From Neopestalotiopsis rosae (Eukaryota > Ascomycota > Sordariomycetes > Amphisphaeriales > Sporocadaceae): a DNA stretch of 64,000 nt. The notes under the pieces are model-generated. The model was not told the DNA's origin. It did no database searches and worked only from the letters and a program-made list of their open reading frames with translations. Positions 44,893-55,709 of the stretch are shown here, in pieces; the stretch's first letter is position 1; each line of letters opens with the position of its first letter. Location of the stretch: positions 2,976,001 to 3,040,000 of the forward strand of contig JALGAS010000005.1 of NCBI GenBank assembly GCA_023078685.1, given 5' to 3'. Both the position numbers and the translations under genes were made by a program.

Positions 44893-47800
44893 CTACTCGT
44901 CGATACGCAAAATGCTCTCGTTGCTAATGGTGCTCTTCTGATTCACATCACGTTTCACCCGGTAGAAGGTATCAGTAAAGTCAGAACACCTCATGTGCCG
45001 GAGGAAGTTCTCGTCGTGCGTGATAATGATGAGCTGAAAGTTGCTTTGACCTTTGCGTTTGTCGATAAGATCATGCAAAGAGCGTGCCAGTGCTTGAATG
45101 TTGTCCTGGTCCAAGTTGGTCGTCGGCTCGTCAAGAGCGATCAGCCCGCAATTGGTGCCGAACGATTCCGCAAGAGCCAGACGGATGATGATACATGCGA
45201 GAACCTTCTGACCAGCAGAGCACCGACCACGCATGTCCATCTCTGTACCATTCTTGATCATGGCAACGCGGTAATTGTAAGCACGGCGGCTAGTGGAAGA
45301 GCTTTCGCTCTCGGAGCGGATCATAATTGTGTCGATGTCTGTACCCTGGTAAACCTCTCGCCACAGTTCCTGCGCAATGGTATTCACTTCATCCATCTTG
45401 AGTGTGTGGTACTGCATGATGGCATGGTCGAGTGCCGTGTTGTAATTGTGTAAATCTTCCATGGCCGCCTTGGTAGTCTCAACCATGATATGAGCTTTGC
45501 GATATTGCTCATTTGCACCCTTGTATTCCGTCTCATAATCAGCCAAGAGTCCATTCAGTTCCAAGTCCTTCGACTTCATCATGCCCATGAGAGCTCCACG
45601 TTCAGAGTTGTACTTGGCGCACAAGTTATCGAGTTGTCTGGACTCATCCATAAGCCGGTCGTAGTCCTCTGACGCATTGCGCGATTTCAGGCCACGAATC
45701 GCCTCCTTCAAGGTCTCTACCTGTCGAAGATTCTTGCGATAGTTCAAGTTGTCGCTTATGTTCTTCTTCCTACGGCCACTGTCGCTGATTTCCGCTTGTA
45801 ATTTGTTGATCCGATCAGTCAGGTCATTCATATCCTTTTCGATGCGCTGCACCGTCTGATTCAGCCCTTGAATGGCGCGCTCGTTCGCGGCAATGTTTGC
45901 TGGTCCGCCACGGTCAAGGTAGTCGCGGATATCACTTTCAATCATTTTCAGTTCGCTGACGGAACCAGCCAGCTCGTCCCGTTCGTTGACCTTTTTCTGC
46001 TCCTTGTCCCGGCCTGTGAGAATGACATCGTCACGGATTGCACGAGCTTTGGTCATCTGTGGCTCGATGGCCGACAGTTCTGCGTCAGCCTTTTGAATGG
46101 TGCCTCTCTGGTTGGAGATGTCATCACGGATGTTCTGCAGCTGGTTCTGAATATCCTTCTTACGCTCAAGCTGTTGCATTGCGCTGTTGACCTTGTCCTG
46201 AAGCTGTGCCTTCTCCAGCTCGAACCGGTTGACGGTGTCTCGCATTCGCTGTCTATCGCCCTGGTGCTTATTGATCTTGTTCTTGGACGCCCTCATCTGC
46301 TCGTTACAAGCATCCTGGAGCTCGCGTATCTCGTCGGGACTTCGCACAGCACCTCCGGACTGCTGTTGGGACACGATTCTTTCAACTTGAGCTTCGGCTT
46401 CCACCAAATCACGGTGAGTGTGAGAGATCTCCGAAATGGTCTTACTCATTGACTCCACATCCTGCCGCTCTTCAGACTTTTCACGAACCACATGGTCCTT
46501 CTCCTCCAATATTGCCACGAGTTTTTCCTCTTGCCCTATCAGGTCCTGCAGTTCCTTGTCAAGCGCAGGCTTTTCAGCACATAGCTTGATGTAACTCTCA
46601 TATTGCGGCCGGACGAGACGTAGCTTTCCAAGTTCTTCCTCATGTTCAGCAAGATCGCGTTGCGCGTTGACTTTGTGGCCGTCATCGAAGGCGTCCTTGA
46701 TCCTCTGTGCTAGCTTCGATTTCTCAGAGACAGCGTTGAAAACGCGATCACACAACAGGCACTTGTTGTTCTTCGTCATGGTCTTCTGGCATTTGCCATA
46801 GAATGACTTCATCTCGTCGAAAAGAGACACCTCTTTCTCAAGGTCGAGAATCGTTTCCTCCAGCTTCTCTATTCTCTCGGGCAGATCCTCAATCAGCGCC
46901 GCCTCATCGGGAAAAACTTCTCGCAGTGCACTCTGAACAGCCTTCTTGCAGTTTTCCAACTCAACTTCCCTGCTCTTGGCCTTCTCCTTGGCTCCAGACA
47001 AAGCAAATTGTGCCTGCTTGTGGCTCTGGAGGGCATCATCGCGCACACGAGTTGTTTCTTGAACAATTTTCGTCTTCTCTTGCAAGACTCGCTGAAAGTC
47101 TCTATCGATCGTATCCGACTTCCAGGTACTACCGAGAACGCCGACTATCTTTTCACTCCATGTGTTTTTCAGAGTGTCAAGCTTACGCTTCTTCTCAGCC
47201 AGTTCCTTGGTCCGTAGATCTAGTTGTGCTCGATCTTGTGCCAGACGCGTACATTCCACTAGTTCACGTCCAAGCCTGTCGTTCTCCGCCTCAGCTTTAA
47301 GCAGGTTCTCATTTTCCTGCTGAATCTTGGTATCGATATCAGAAGTTTGTAGTTCTGAAACGGCCTTTTGCAGGTTCTGGCTGATCTCGCCGAAGGAGGC
47401 ATCCAGAACAGCTTTCGAACCTTCGTCCACGTCAATAGAATTCAATTGAGTCTGGGTGACATTGCTCCTCTTTTCCAGGTCTCCAATCCTGAGTTTGGCA
47501 GAATTACGTTCGTGTGTCCATGATGCTTTTTGCCTTTCAAGATCAGTAATGATGGCGGCTTTCTTATCTTGCTCTTCAAGATTGTCTCTTTGGACGACTT
47601 CAAGCTCCCGCTTCTTGTCACTGAGCATTTTCTGAATCCGCTCGATAAACTGCTTGACCTGTTTGTCGTCTAGATTACCGTCGAAGCCTCGGATGCTGTG
47701 AATTTGCGCGGCTTCATGGATCAAGTCGATGCGGGTCTCTAGCTGACGCTCATATCTTTCCTGGTCGGATTGAAGCCTGCCTTGTTCTGACATCTTGGCA

Positions 47801-48822
47801 TCGAGATTCCTGCGTGTCGTGTCAAGTTCTTTCTTCTGGTTGTTACGCTGCTCTTTGGCCTCCTCATGTCCCTCCTCATATCTTGCGACCTTGGCCTCAT
47901 ATTGTGCAAGAGTATCTTCTAGCCAGGCGTCTGACTCACTTAGCTCTTCGATATTCTGTCGGAGCTCCCCAATATGTTCTTTTTTCATGCGGAGTTGGTC
48001 TTCCTTGTTCCTCAGATCGTTGACGATATCGAGGAAGCTGTTTGCCTGCTCGTGTTTCTCCTTGGCCTCCTTACTCAGCTCTTCGATCTCTTCATCCTTC
48101 TCTTTCATATCACTCTCAAGCTTGTCGATCTCGGCCATGAGCTGTTCTGATTTCTGTTGGGCACGTTCGGCTTTCTCCTTGTTTGTCTTGCAGTGCGCTT
48201 CTTCCGTCTTCCATCTATTTAACTCTTCGCCTTTCTTTTTCCGGATCACCTTGAGGTTGTCTATAGCCTTGGTGTATTTTTGCGCCTCAAAGATCTCGTC
48301 GAAGCGTTTCTTAAGAGCGGCGGGCTCGCTCATAGGCCACAGGGATTCATCCTGGTGACAGAAGATGACAAACTCCAGAATAGCAGGTGCGACACCGAGG
48401 GTGTTGGGGACTAGGGCGTTGATATCGATATTCTTGGAATTAATGGCGGTACGTTCACCCAATCGTCGAGTCTCCATCGAGTTATCCTTGGTCTTTACAC
48501 TCCGGGACGTCTTTTTGACGGTGAGTTGTAAGCTCCTAGTCACGACGTGGGAGGCATCAGGGGGAGTCAGGAACCTCAGTTTGACCTGAGCAAGAACATC
48601 GGCCTGGGCAAGCAGTTTCGGATCGTGGATGAAGGCACCGCCCTTGCTGTTGGGGGGCAGCTCGCCGGTGGTCGCATATTTGAGACACTCGATAATGGTC
48701 GTCTTGCCCGAGCCGTTGTAACCCACAATCAGAGTGAGGGGGGTATGGAACTGCAAGGTCTGGCTGATGTGAGGGTCAAAGGACCGCACGCCCTTGATCG
48801 AGAGCTTATCAATTTGGGACAT
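44893..48822 (-). CDS. rad50: DNA double-strand break repair protein Rad50
   Basis: Single exon, 1309 residues, close to yeast Rad50 (1312). With Mre11 and Nbs1/Xrs2 it tethers and processes broken DNA ends and activates the Tel1/ATM checkpoint. The start MSQIDKLSIKGVRSFDP at 48822 matches the family; the in-frame extension to 48921 was rejected. The Walker A GYNGSGKTT is at about residues 34-42 and the Q-loop in FVIFCHQDESLWPMS. Long coiled coils flank the zinc hook CLLC (Cys688, Cys691). The C-terminal ATPase lobe has the ABC signature CSAGQKVLACIIIRLALAE and the Walker B/D-loop LIALDEPTTNLD. All essential motifs are intact. The lack of introns is notable only because most genes here have them. 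Confidence 0.97.
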   Translation of the reverse strand: MSQIDKLSIKGVRSFDPHISQTLQFHTPLTLIVGYNGSGKTTIIECLKYATTGELPPNSKGGAFIHDPKLLAQADVLAQVKLRFLTPPDASHVVTRSLQLTVKKTSRSVKTKDNSMETRRLGERTAINSKNIDINALVPNTLGVAPAILEFVIFCHQDESLWPMSEPAALKKRFDEIFEAQKYTKAIDNLKVIRKKKGEELNRWKTEEAHCKTNKEKAERAQQKSEQLMAEIDKLESDMKEKDEEIEELSKEAKEKHEQANSFLDIVNDLRNKEDQLRMKKEHIGELRQNIEELSESDAWLEDTLAQYEAKVARYEEGHEEAKEQRNNQKKELDTTRRNLDAKMSEQGRLQSDQERYERQLETRIDLIHEAAQIHSIRGFDGNLDDKQVKQFIERIQKMLSDKKRELEVVQRDNLEEQDKKAAIITDLERQKASWTHERNSAKLRIGDLEKRSNVTQTQLNSIDVDEGSKAVLDASFGEISQNLQKAVSELQTSDIDTKIQQENENLLKAEAENDRLGRELVECTRLAQDRAQLDLRTKELAEKKRKLDTLKNTWSEKIVGVLGSTWKSDTIDRDFQRVLQEKTKIVQETTRVRDDALQSHKQAQFALSGAKEKAKSREVELENCKKAVQSALREVFPDEAALIEDLPERIEKLEETILDLEKEVSLFDEMKSFYGKCQKTMTKNNKCLLCDRVFNAVSEKSKLAQRIKDAFDDGHKVNAQRDLAEHEEELGKLRLVRPQYESYIKLCAEKPALDKELQDLIGQEEKLVAILEEKDHVVREKSEERQDVESMSKTISEISHTHRDLVEAEAQVERIVSQQQSGGAVRSPDEIRELQDACNEQMRASKNKINKHQGDRQRMRDTVNRFELEKAQLQDKVNSAMQQLERKKDIQNQLQNIRDDISNQRGTIQKADAELSAIEPQMTKARAIRDDVILTGRDKEQKKVNERDELAGSVSELKMIESDIRDYLDRGGPANIAANERAIQGLNQTVQRIEKDMNDLTDRINKLQAEISDSGRRKKNISDNLNYRKNLRQVETLKEAIRGLKSRNASEDYDRLMDESRQLDNLCAKYNSERGALMGMMKSKDLELNGLLADYETEYKGANEQYRKAHIMVETTKAAMEDLHNYNTALDHAIMQYHTLKMDEVNTIAQELWREVYQGTDIDTIMIRSESESSSTSRRAYNYRVAMIKNGTEMDMRGRCSAGQKVLACIIIRLALAESFGTNCGLIALDEPTTNLDQDNIQALARSLHDLIDKRKGQSNFQLIIITHDENFLRHMRCSDFTDTFYRVKRDVNQKSTISNESILRIDE

Positions 48823-51643
48823 GATGGCGGATCCGAACGCAGTATCAGAGAACAAGGTGTTGCAGTCCACTAGCGGCGATGGCCCATATCCCAGAGCTAG
48901 GCGATATAACTTGACTGCCACGAGCTTTCCAATCAGACGATATTCATGCTTCTGACTGCGTTCGCGTGCTGATTTACCTCTGTTTTGTCGAGGCGCTGGT
49001 GTTGCGAAGGAAGCCCATGTGTTTGCCTTCTCTTCTTTTTTGGGGGGTGGTTGCTAGCCTAGAGACGCGTCTGGTTAATGGGCTTTGTGCTGGGAGACGC
49101 GCCAGAGTCTGACTGCCCAGGCAGCAGTAGCGAGCCACACGCTGGCCCTGGTCCAAACCCCGCAGCTGCTTAAAATGCAGGGACCCTTCTTTAAGATCAC
49201 CGGGTTGGTTCTACTGCATATTTCGAGCACATATCCAATAATAGCCGCCATAATTGCAAAGACTATAAAATGTACACGATATCAAATATTCTTTCAATAT
49301 TGACGAGACGCAACGGTCCAAATTTGGTTCAACAGATTGCGGCACAGCATTTCTCCAGTCGTGTTTCCTAGAAACCACTGATGATGCAATACAATGACTT
49401 GTAAGGTCCAGAGTGTTCTACATGCTTGGTGTAGCCCACGGATCTTACTTCCGTGATCTACATACAATCAATTCTTAGCGAGCTCGCCAACAGAGAATAT
49501 ATGGATATCGTAAGTAGTTTAATCTGGGGGTGTATGTACTGCAGAATTTCGTAGCTTGGGTGACGTGAGTCGTGTTCTTTTACTCAATGACGTATAGTGC
49601 CTTAGCTGCTGCATTCCCTTCTAAGCCAATTTTGAAATTTGAGCATGTTTTAGAGCTGGGCTACGTTTACCAGAGTTCCCTCATAAAGCATGCACCTGAA
49701 ATGCAACCTTTTATCAGATTATATATGGTACTTTCCATACTTTGCATAAATTCAGGTGGCTTGCTTTCAACTGTGCTACAAGCGAATGTCTGCGTTCTTC
49801 CCTTGCTATTTTTATATCGAAGATACGGGAGAAAAATCAAAGAAGATTGACCCGTTGCTTGGAAGGCCAACGGCAGGAAAAGTCTCCGTCGGCCGGTGGT
49901 CCACATGATTGGTTCTTCCTGGGTAGTGGAACGCTAGCTTTATAAGCAGTTAAGGGACTGCAGCAATGGTGAGAGCAGCTGACACAGGAACCCCCGTCGC
50001 ACTTTTTCAGGTCTGCTGTATTTTGGGATTTGGTGTGACACTTTGCAGCTTCCTCTACCTAGGATTCCCTGCATCATGTCCAACCACGGGATGTTGCTGA
50101 CAGGCGGTATGTCTTTCTCACTGTCATGCTTGGAAGGTTGTGAGCGTCTCCATCTCTAATGCTGCGCGACAGAGGAAAAGAGAAGGCTCGCAAGTAAGGG
50201 TTTTCAAAGGATACAGTGGCCCAGGTATACGTGGTACCATTGCCGACTAGTATAAAGGTGGGCGTCTTGTTTGACTACATTACCTTGGGTCCCATTCTTG
50301 ACCTTATGCTGTATACTAGTATTCCGACTAGACTCCAGAGATCGGGTATGTACATTAAGGTATGGATGTGTTGATCATCTTGGGCAGAAACAAAGGGTCT
50401 TCTTGGGTTGGGTGCTAGTAATAACTATGTCACTGAATACCTATTGTAAGCACTGGTAACAAGAGAGATATGCCATGCCATACCGGCAATCTCGTACTTA
50501 AAATGCCCCGAAGCCAGACAAACAAGGCTTCCCCAAGGACTCCACAAAGGGGCCCAAAGCCTACTGCCGCCAGTGCTCTGGAACCACTACCTAGAGGTCT
50601 GATGGGATGGGCTCGGGCCTACTCCAAACATCGCCCTGGCGCCTGCGAATGGGCAGCCAGGAAGCGCAGCCCCCACTGACGGCTCGTCTGGGAAAGCAAT
50701 ACTTTCTTATGAACTAAAACGGCAGACTTTCTGCGCACGAGAAAAAAGAGCCACCCGACCGCCCATTTGGCATTGCGTCATTGTCTTCCAGGGGTCAATC
50801 TCCCGAAGACTCAACCGATGGCCCAGAGTGGATATTTCGCTTCCCATGAATGACTTGGTTGCTGAATCTGCCTATCACCGGCTTTTAGCTCGTCGCTCTC
50901 GTGTCTGTCAGAGAAATTAGACCCGACGACGGTGATCGACCCTGAGCTGGGGGAGTCCCTCCCCTCCAAAAAATGATTACTGATGACGGCTGCGGAGGAG
51001 ATTCACCCACTGGTACATACTCCGTAGTCTGATGTCCCTCAGAAAACCAAGCCCATCAGAATCAACCACCCAACAGCGGGTCGACTCGAGTTGGCGGGGG
51101 TCGTCACAAGCCGATTCTTTTCACTATCGAAATTCCAAAATCCCATCCCAGTTTTCCTTCGCCTCCCAATCTATTCTTCCTGCTTCTAAACACCTTACTT
51201 TCTCCCTTTTTCCCCCCCTGTCCGTACCTAGATGATACTTTTTTCTCTTTCAATTTTCCTCTCGACCACGTTGCCAACCTCGTGCGACACGTTTTCTACT
51301 GGGTTTATAGCCATTAACTTTCCAGGTTTCGTTATCGGCCGCCCGCCCCGGCTATCCACCGCTTGAGCCATCAACTCGGCGGCGCGCACCCACGCAAAGT
51401 ACCTGTCTACCTACCAGCCAACCTAAACTACCGACATAACATACATTATAACCGTACATACCTACCTACCCGCCGTCCTCCCACGCGCGAAAGGCAAAAA
51501 AAAAAGAGGCTCCGAGATTGAAGGAAGAAGAAAATCCTCAAATTGCTACCAACCAATCCATCACGTATATGGCATTAAATGCGGCGGCCACCTAACTTTC
51601 GTCGCCCCACGTTAAGCCACCGTTGGCACCGCATTGCACCCAC
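48823..51643. promoter_or_regulatory. Long divergent upstream region of RAD50 and WC-2
   Basis: 2.8 kb between the two start codons. The side next to WC-2 (about 51130-51640) is pyrimidine-rich with repeated CTACCTACC-type words and is probably its promoter and leader. The RAD50 promoter should lie just right of 48822. Short frames at 49572-49850 and 50470-50679 lack coding character. Light-response elements could not be assigned with confidence. Confidence 0.5.
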
Positions 51644-53522
51644 ATGAGTTCGTCGCAGCAGCAGCCGCAGCGTCATTTCTGGCAAAGCTTCGAAGCAGAG
51701 GACCAAGGGGTCTCTCACCCAACCGCCAGGATGAATCACGGGCCACCACCCTACATGTTCGGCTTTTCCAGCGCCCCAGGAGCCATGAACCCCGTAAGAG
51801 ACCCATTTTCTCGCAGTTTGTCGCTTGCTTTCAGTGTTTGTCCCCCGTCACGCAGGCCCCCAGCCCAGCCCAGCACAGCATAACATCACATCACATCACA
51901 TCACATACATTACAATTTCCCTTTCCTGCACCGCACAGCACAGCACAGCACGCGCGCACATTCTACCCATTGCCTATCATTAGTGAGATGCACTGAATGG
52001 GCGCGCCTCGAGTGCGAATCTTCCCCTTTTGCATCAATTGCGTTTTTTTGCTTCCTAACACTGCGACCATTTGACTGATTTTCTGGGCTCCTGCCTCTGC
52101 TGCAGATGTCAGCCGACGACATGATGGCCGCATCAACGGATGACAATCTCATGTTTGGGAACTTTGACCCAAATATGCCCATGATGGATATTGACGACAT
52201 GGCACTGTCAATGCAACAACCTCTTTATCCTTCGGCAAACAATGCGCAAAACGTGCAAAATAATGGCATGGGCTCTAATGAAGACACGCCCAGATTCTCG
52301 ACAAATTCCGCCGAGGACAGCCCCGCTCCACCGCCGTCCACACAAGCTCAACCGCCTGGCTCAAACACCTTGACCGAGTTTACCAAGCGGCGAAACTGGC
52401 CGGCCAAGGTCGTTGAGGAGTTGAAGGACTTTTTGCAAATCCTCGATGCGCATGGCAGGATTAAATACGTGTCGCCGAGCGTCGCCTCGCTGACCGGCTA
52501 CCAGGCAGAGGAAATAGTGGATGGCTTTCTCAAGGACCTGATCCATCCAGACGATTTAGGCACTTTTACGTCGGAAATGAACGAATCTATAGCAAGCGGC
52601 AACTCGATGCGCATGTTCTACCGGTTGAGGAAGAAGGACAATTCATATGCCATATTCGAATCAGTTGGCCATGCGCACATAGCCTCGGCCAAGTTTGCTC
52701 CAAATCCCGATAATCAGACACCGTTTTGCCAGGCTGTATTTGTCATGTCCCGGCCATACCCGACTAAAAATGCCTCGTTGCTAGACTCTTTTCTCGAGCA
52801 CAAGATTGAAAACGAACGGCTCAGGCGGCGAATCGCCGAGCTGCGACGTGAGGAGGAGGAGGAGGAAGCATCTCAAAGAAGTTGGTACGAAGGCCAGGAT
52901 GCTTCAACCACAAATGTTACGGCTTCCGAAGATGTGCAGTCCCAAACAGGATCCACGTTCCAAAGCCACCATGATGCGGATTCTGCGGCTATGCCACCAC
53001 CTGAAAGGCCAGCGTCACTTAATGCCAATCTCACCAAGGAGAACCTCGAAGGTGCAATAGCTGGAGGTCGACCCGACACACTCCGAGATAAAATGTCTCG
53101 ATTAGGTGGCGCCTCCCATGCCGATACCATTGAAATGCTCACGGGATTACGTTATGGAGAAGGAGAGCGCAGTAAGGGCCTTACGACTGGAAATCACAGT
53201 CCTGTCCTGATCAAGGGTGATGCCGGAATTGCGATACCTGTGGACAGAGATCCGCGGACTGGGGAGAAGAAAAAGAAGATTAAGGTCGCAGAGGAATACG
53301 TTTGCACCGACTGTGGTGAGTATACATTGCCCTTGGCTGATTACTGCAGAATACTTATCGTGATTAATAGGCACACTTGATTCTCCCGAGTGGCGGAAAG
53401 GACCTAGCGGGCCAAAGACATTATGTAATGCCTGCGGTTTACGATGGGCCAAGAAGGAGAAGAAAAAGAACGCCGGTGGTGCGAGCGCCGCTGCTCAAGA
53501 TACCCCGATGACGGACGGTTAG
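51644..53522 (+). CDS. wc-2: White collar-2 photoreceptor-complex GATA factor
   Basis: Three exons (51644-51793, 52106-53315, 53371-53522) give 503 residues. WC-2 pairs with the flavin photoreceptor WC-1 to drive light-induced and clock genes. Exon 1 encodes a Gln/Pro-rich start ([13 protein letters not shown]). The PAS domain lies at about 155-265 ([29 protein letters not shown]), followed by a charged coiled segment ([20 protein letters not shown]). The single GATA zinc finger has Cys450, 453, 472 and 475 with an 18-residue loop (C-x2-C-x18-C-x2-C), [18 protein letters not shown], and is split by intron 2. Basic residues after it ([10 protein letters not shown]) form the DNA-contact tail. 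Intron 1 is 312 nt and repeat-rich. Transactivation relies on WC-1 by family knowledge. Confidence 0.96.
51883..51951. repeat. Simple repeats within WC-2 intron 1
   Basis: An ACATC pentamer is repeated about five times at 51883-51908, and a GCACA run (GCACAGCACAGCACAGCAC) occupies 51933-51951. Both lie inside the predicted first intron. Confidence 0.8.
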
Positions 53523-53867
53523 AAGCGATTTTCAGTAAGAGCCAAGTGAATCGCTCACTATAGACATTTACCCACGGACCTACGGCGTTAGGTGTATTTC
53601 GGTCATCATTTAGGATACGAGAAGCATACTGGCAAAATGGACTTGAGCATGGTGTCAAGGGAAAACCTTCGGAGTTGGCTGCGCGTTTGCAACGTACGTC
53701 ATGACTGTACAGCATGAAAGCGACATATTCATTTTTTTAAACTTGTAATTATCAAGATACCTCAGCAAAGTCCGTCATTGCGGCTATAGGCTAAGCTTTC
53801 AAGGGATGGAAGGGTAAAATCGAAAGATCATGACCTCGGATTCTTTAGTCCGTGGCGTGTGTTTCCA
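53523..53867. other. Convergent spacer
   Basis: 345 bases holding the 3' ends of WC-2 and the enoyl-CoA hydratase/isomerase gene. Nothing else is seen. Confidence 0.6.
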
Positions 53868-55005
53868 TCAGAGCTTACTTTTGAGCCAACCTAGCCAGCC
53901 ATTCGTGCTGTTTTCAGCGTCATACCCTTTGGGCTCCCACCACGGCCAGACGGCGGGATGTTCTCTGTCCCACACGCCCTGAAAATCGGGATCCCTCTTC
54001 TCCAAGAAGCTCCGGATGCCCTCCCTCGCGTCGCTGCCGCGAAACAGGTCAAAGAAGACCCTGCTCTCGAGTTGGTACGCCTCCTCGGGAGACGATGCGC
54101 CACGGTAGATCATGTCCTTCATGGCCTTGATGGCGACGCCGCTCGTCTTGGCGGCGATCTCTTCGGCGAGCTCCAGGGCTCGGGGCAGGACCTCGTCGGG
54201 CGCCACCACCTCGGCAAACAGGTCGCGGATGAGCGGGTCCTCGGGGGCGTACGTCGAGCCCGTCGTCACGAGGTGCAGAGCCCGGCCCGTACCCAGGATC
54301 CTGGGTAGGAAAAAGGACGATGTTGCCTCCACTATAAGATTTCGGGAAACGAATTAGGAGGCTTTTCCCTTTCTCTTTTTTTTTTTTTCTTATACTCGCA
54401 AACAAGAAAGAGGAGAGAGAGGAGAGGGAAACAACATGTAATGTATAAAAAGAATGCTTACTATTGATACCCCGCCTGGCAAACACGAAGCCCACCTTTG
54501 CGTCGCGGCTCACGACGCGGAGGTTGCAGGGGAGCGTCATGGTGACGCCGACGCCGACCGAGTGGCCGTTCATGGCGGCGATGACGGGCTTGGTGCACTG
54601 CGAGATGGCGATGCTGACCTGGGCGCCGCCGTCGCGGTGCGCCTCGCGCCTCGCGTCGAGCTCCTGCTTGCTGGGCGGAGGAGCAGAGGCCTTTGCCGAA
54701 GAAGAACTCGCGGCAGCCGTCTTGTCCGAGGCATTGTCCAGGTCCATGCCCGCGCAAAAGAACTTGTTGCGCGGGTCCGTACCCGAAAAGACAATGACCT
54801 TGACGCGCGGGTCCGAGGACAGCAGGCCAAAGGCCGTCACCAGCGACGTCACCATGGTGTCGGTGAAGGCGTTGTTGCGCGCCGGCCGGTCCAGGAGCAC
54901 CTTTACGACGGGCGTCGGCACCGGCGACGAGGCCGGGTGGTGCTCTAGCCGGAGCTGCGGCAGGGCATAGTCGTTGTAAGAGAGCGGGTGTTGGGGAGAC
55001 GTCAT
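53868..55005 (-). CDS. Peroxisomal enoyl-CoA hydratase/isomerase family protein
   Basis: Two exons (54462-55005, 53868-54331) give 335 residues. It has the crotonase fold that handles acyl-CoA intermediates of fatty-acid oxidation. The fold is marked by LDRPARNNAFTDTMV, the oxyanion loop FFCAGMDLD, and AMNGHSVGVGVTMTLPCNLR. The first catalytic Glu of true hydratases is absent from VTMTLPCNL, while a Glu occurs in GINMEATSSFFLP, just across the splice. That single-Glu arrangement fits a delta3-delta2 enoyl-CoA isomerase or a related enzyme rather than a classical hydratase. The C-terminus ends LKSKL, a perfect type-1 peroxisomal targeting signal. An Ala/Ser-rich insert at about 95-110 interrupts the loop after the oxyanion motif. 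The exact reaction is uncertain. Confidence 0.9.
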
Positions 55006-55709
55006 TTTCTCTTTCTTTTTTAACTCTTGCTGGCTGATAATTTTATTCTTCTTCCCCCTTCTTGCCACGAATACTGTATAGGAGGATGAATGGGTTTTCT
55101 TTCCCAAATTATTGAAAGTGAAAAATAACGAGACGGTATGGGCTTTTCCAGCTTGAAATAAGTGGTAAAATAAATTGAGAATGACGCCCAGTCCTGTCTG
55201 ACATGAGGCCGCACCTCTCCGCACCCTCAAATCAGTGAATGGGAATGAGGGGAAAGGGGTCCCAGGTTTGGGGTAAGGCAAAAAGAACCGAGGCCCGTTT
55301 AAAGGTATCCTAGGTTAAGAAAGTCATTTGTGTAGAGCAAGACCAAATTATAAACGAGAGAAAAGAAAACAAAGAGAGTAACTGGCGGCCTACATGACAG
55401 AAACAGAAATCAGAACAGACTCTTGGATGCCACGGTCACATGTGGCGTTTCTTTGCCATAGCAACATGGCACATATGCGTATAGTTCGAGAGCGCATCCT
55501 CCAAACCACGATACTTGCCAGAACATCACAGTAAACACCAATTTCACTTCAAGCTGGATACTTGCAATCTGGCACACTTTCGTATAGTCATATGACACGC
55601 GGCAGTTATTGGTCAGCATTCATTGATGTTCTCATGCATTGCTGCCTATGCACGGGTAATAAAGCCTTTAGTGTTCCTTTCTTTCTTTCTTTTTGCTTTC
55701 TTTCTCTGT
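55006..55709. other. Spacer upstream of the crotonase-family gene
   Basis: 704 bases in tandem minus-strand order: promoter of the crotonase-family gene and 3' UTR of the DUF7721 gene. A CTTT-repeat (TTTCTTTCTTTC) lies at about 55675-55706. Confidence 0.55.

Noticed and set aside
48823..48921. 33-residue N-terminal extension of RAD50
   Set aside because: The Rad50 family begins at MSQIDKLSIKG; the extension lacks similarity to any known start and is more likely leader.
55006..55281. Upstream in-frame extension of the crotonase-family gene
   Set aside because: It reads as Lys/Ser-rich leader sequence; the ATG at 55005 gives the expected N-terminus.
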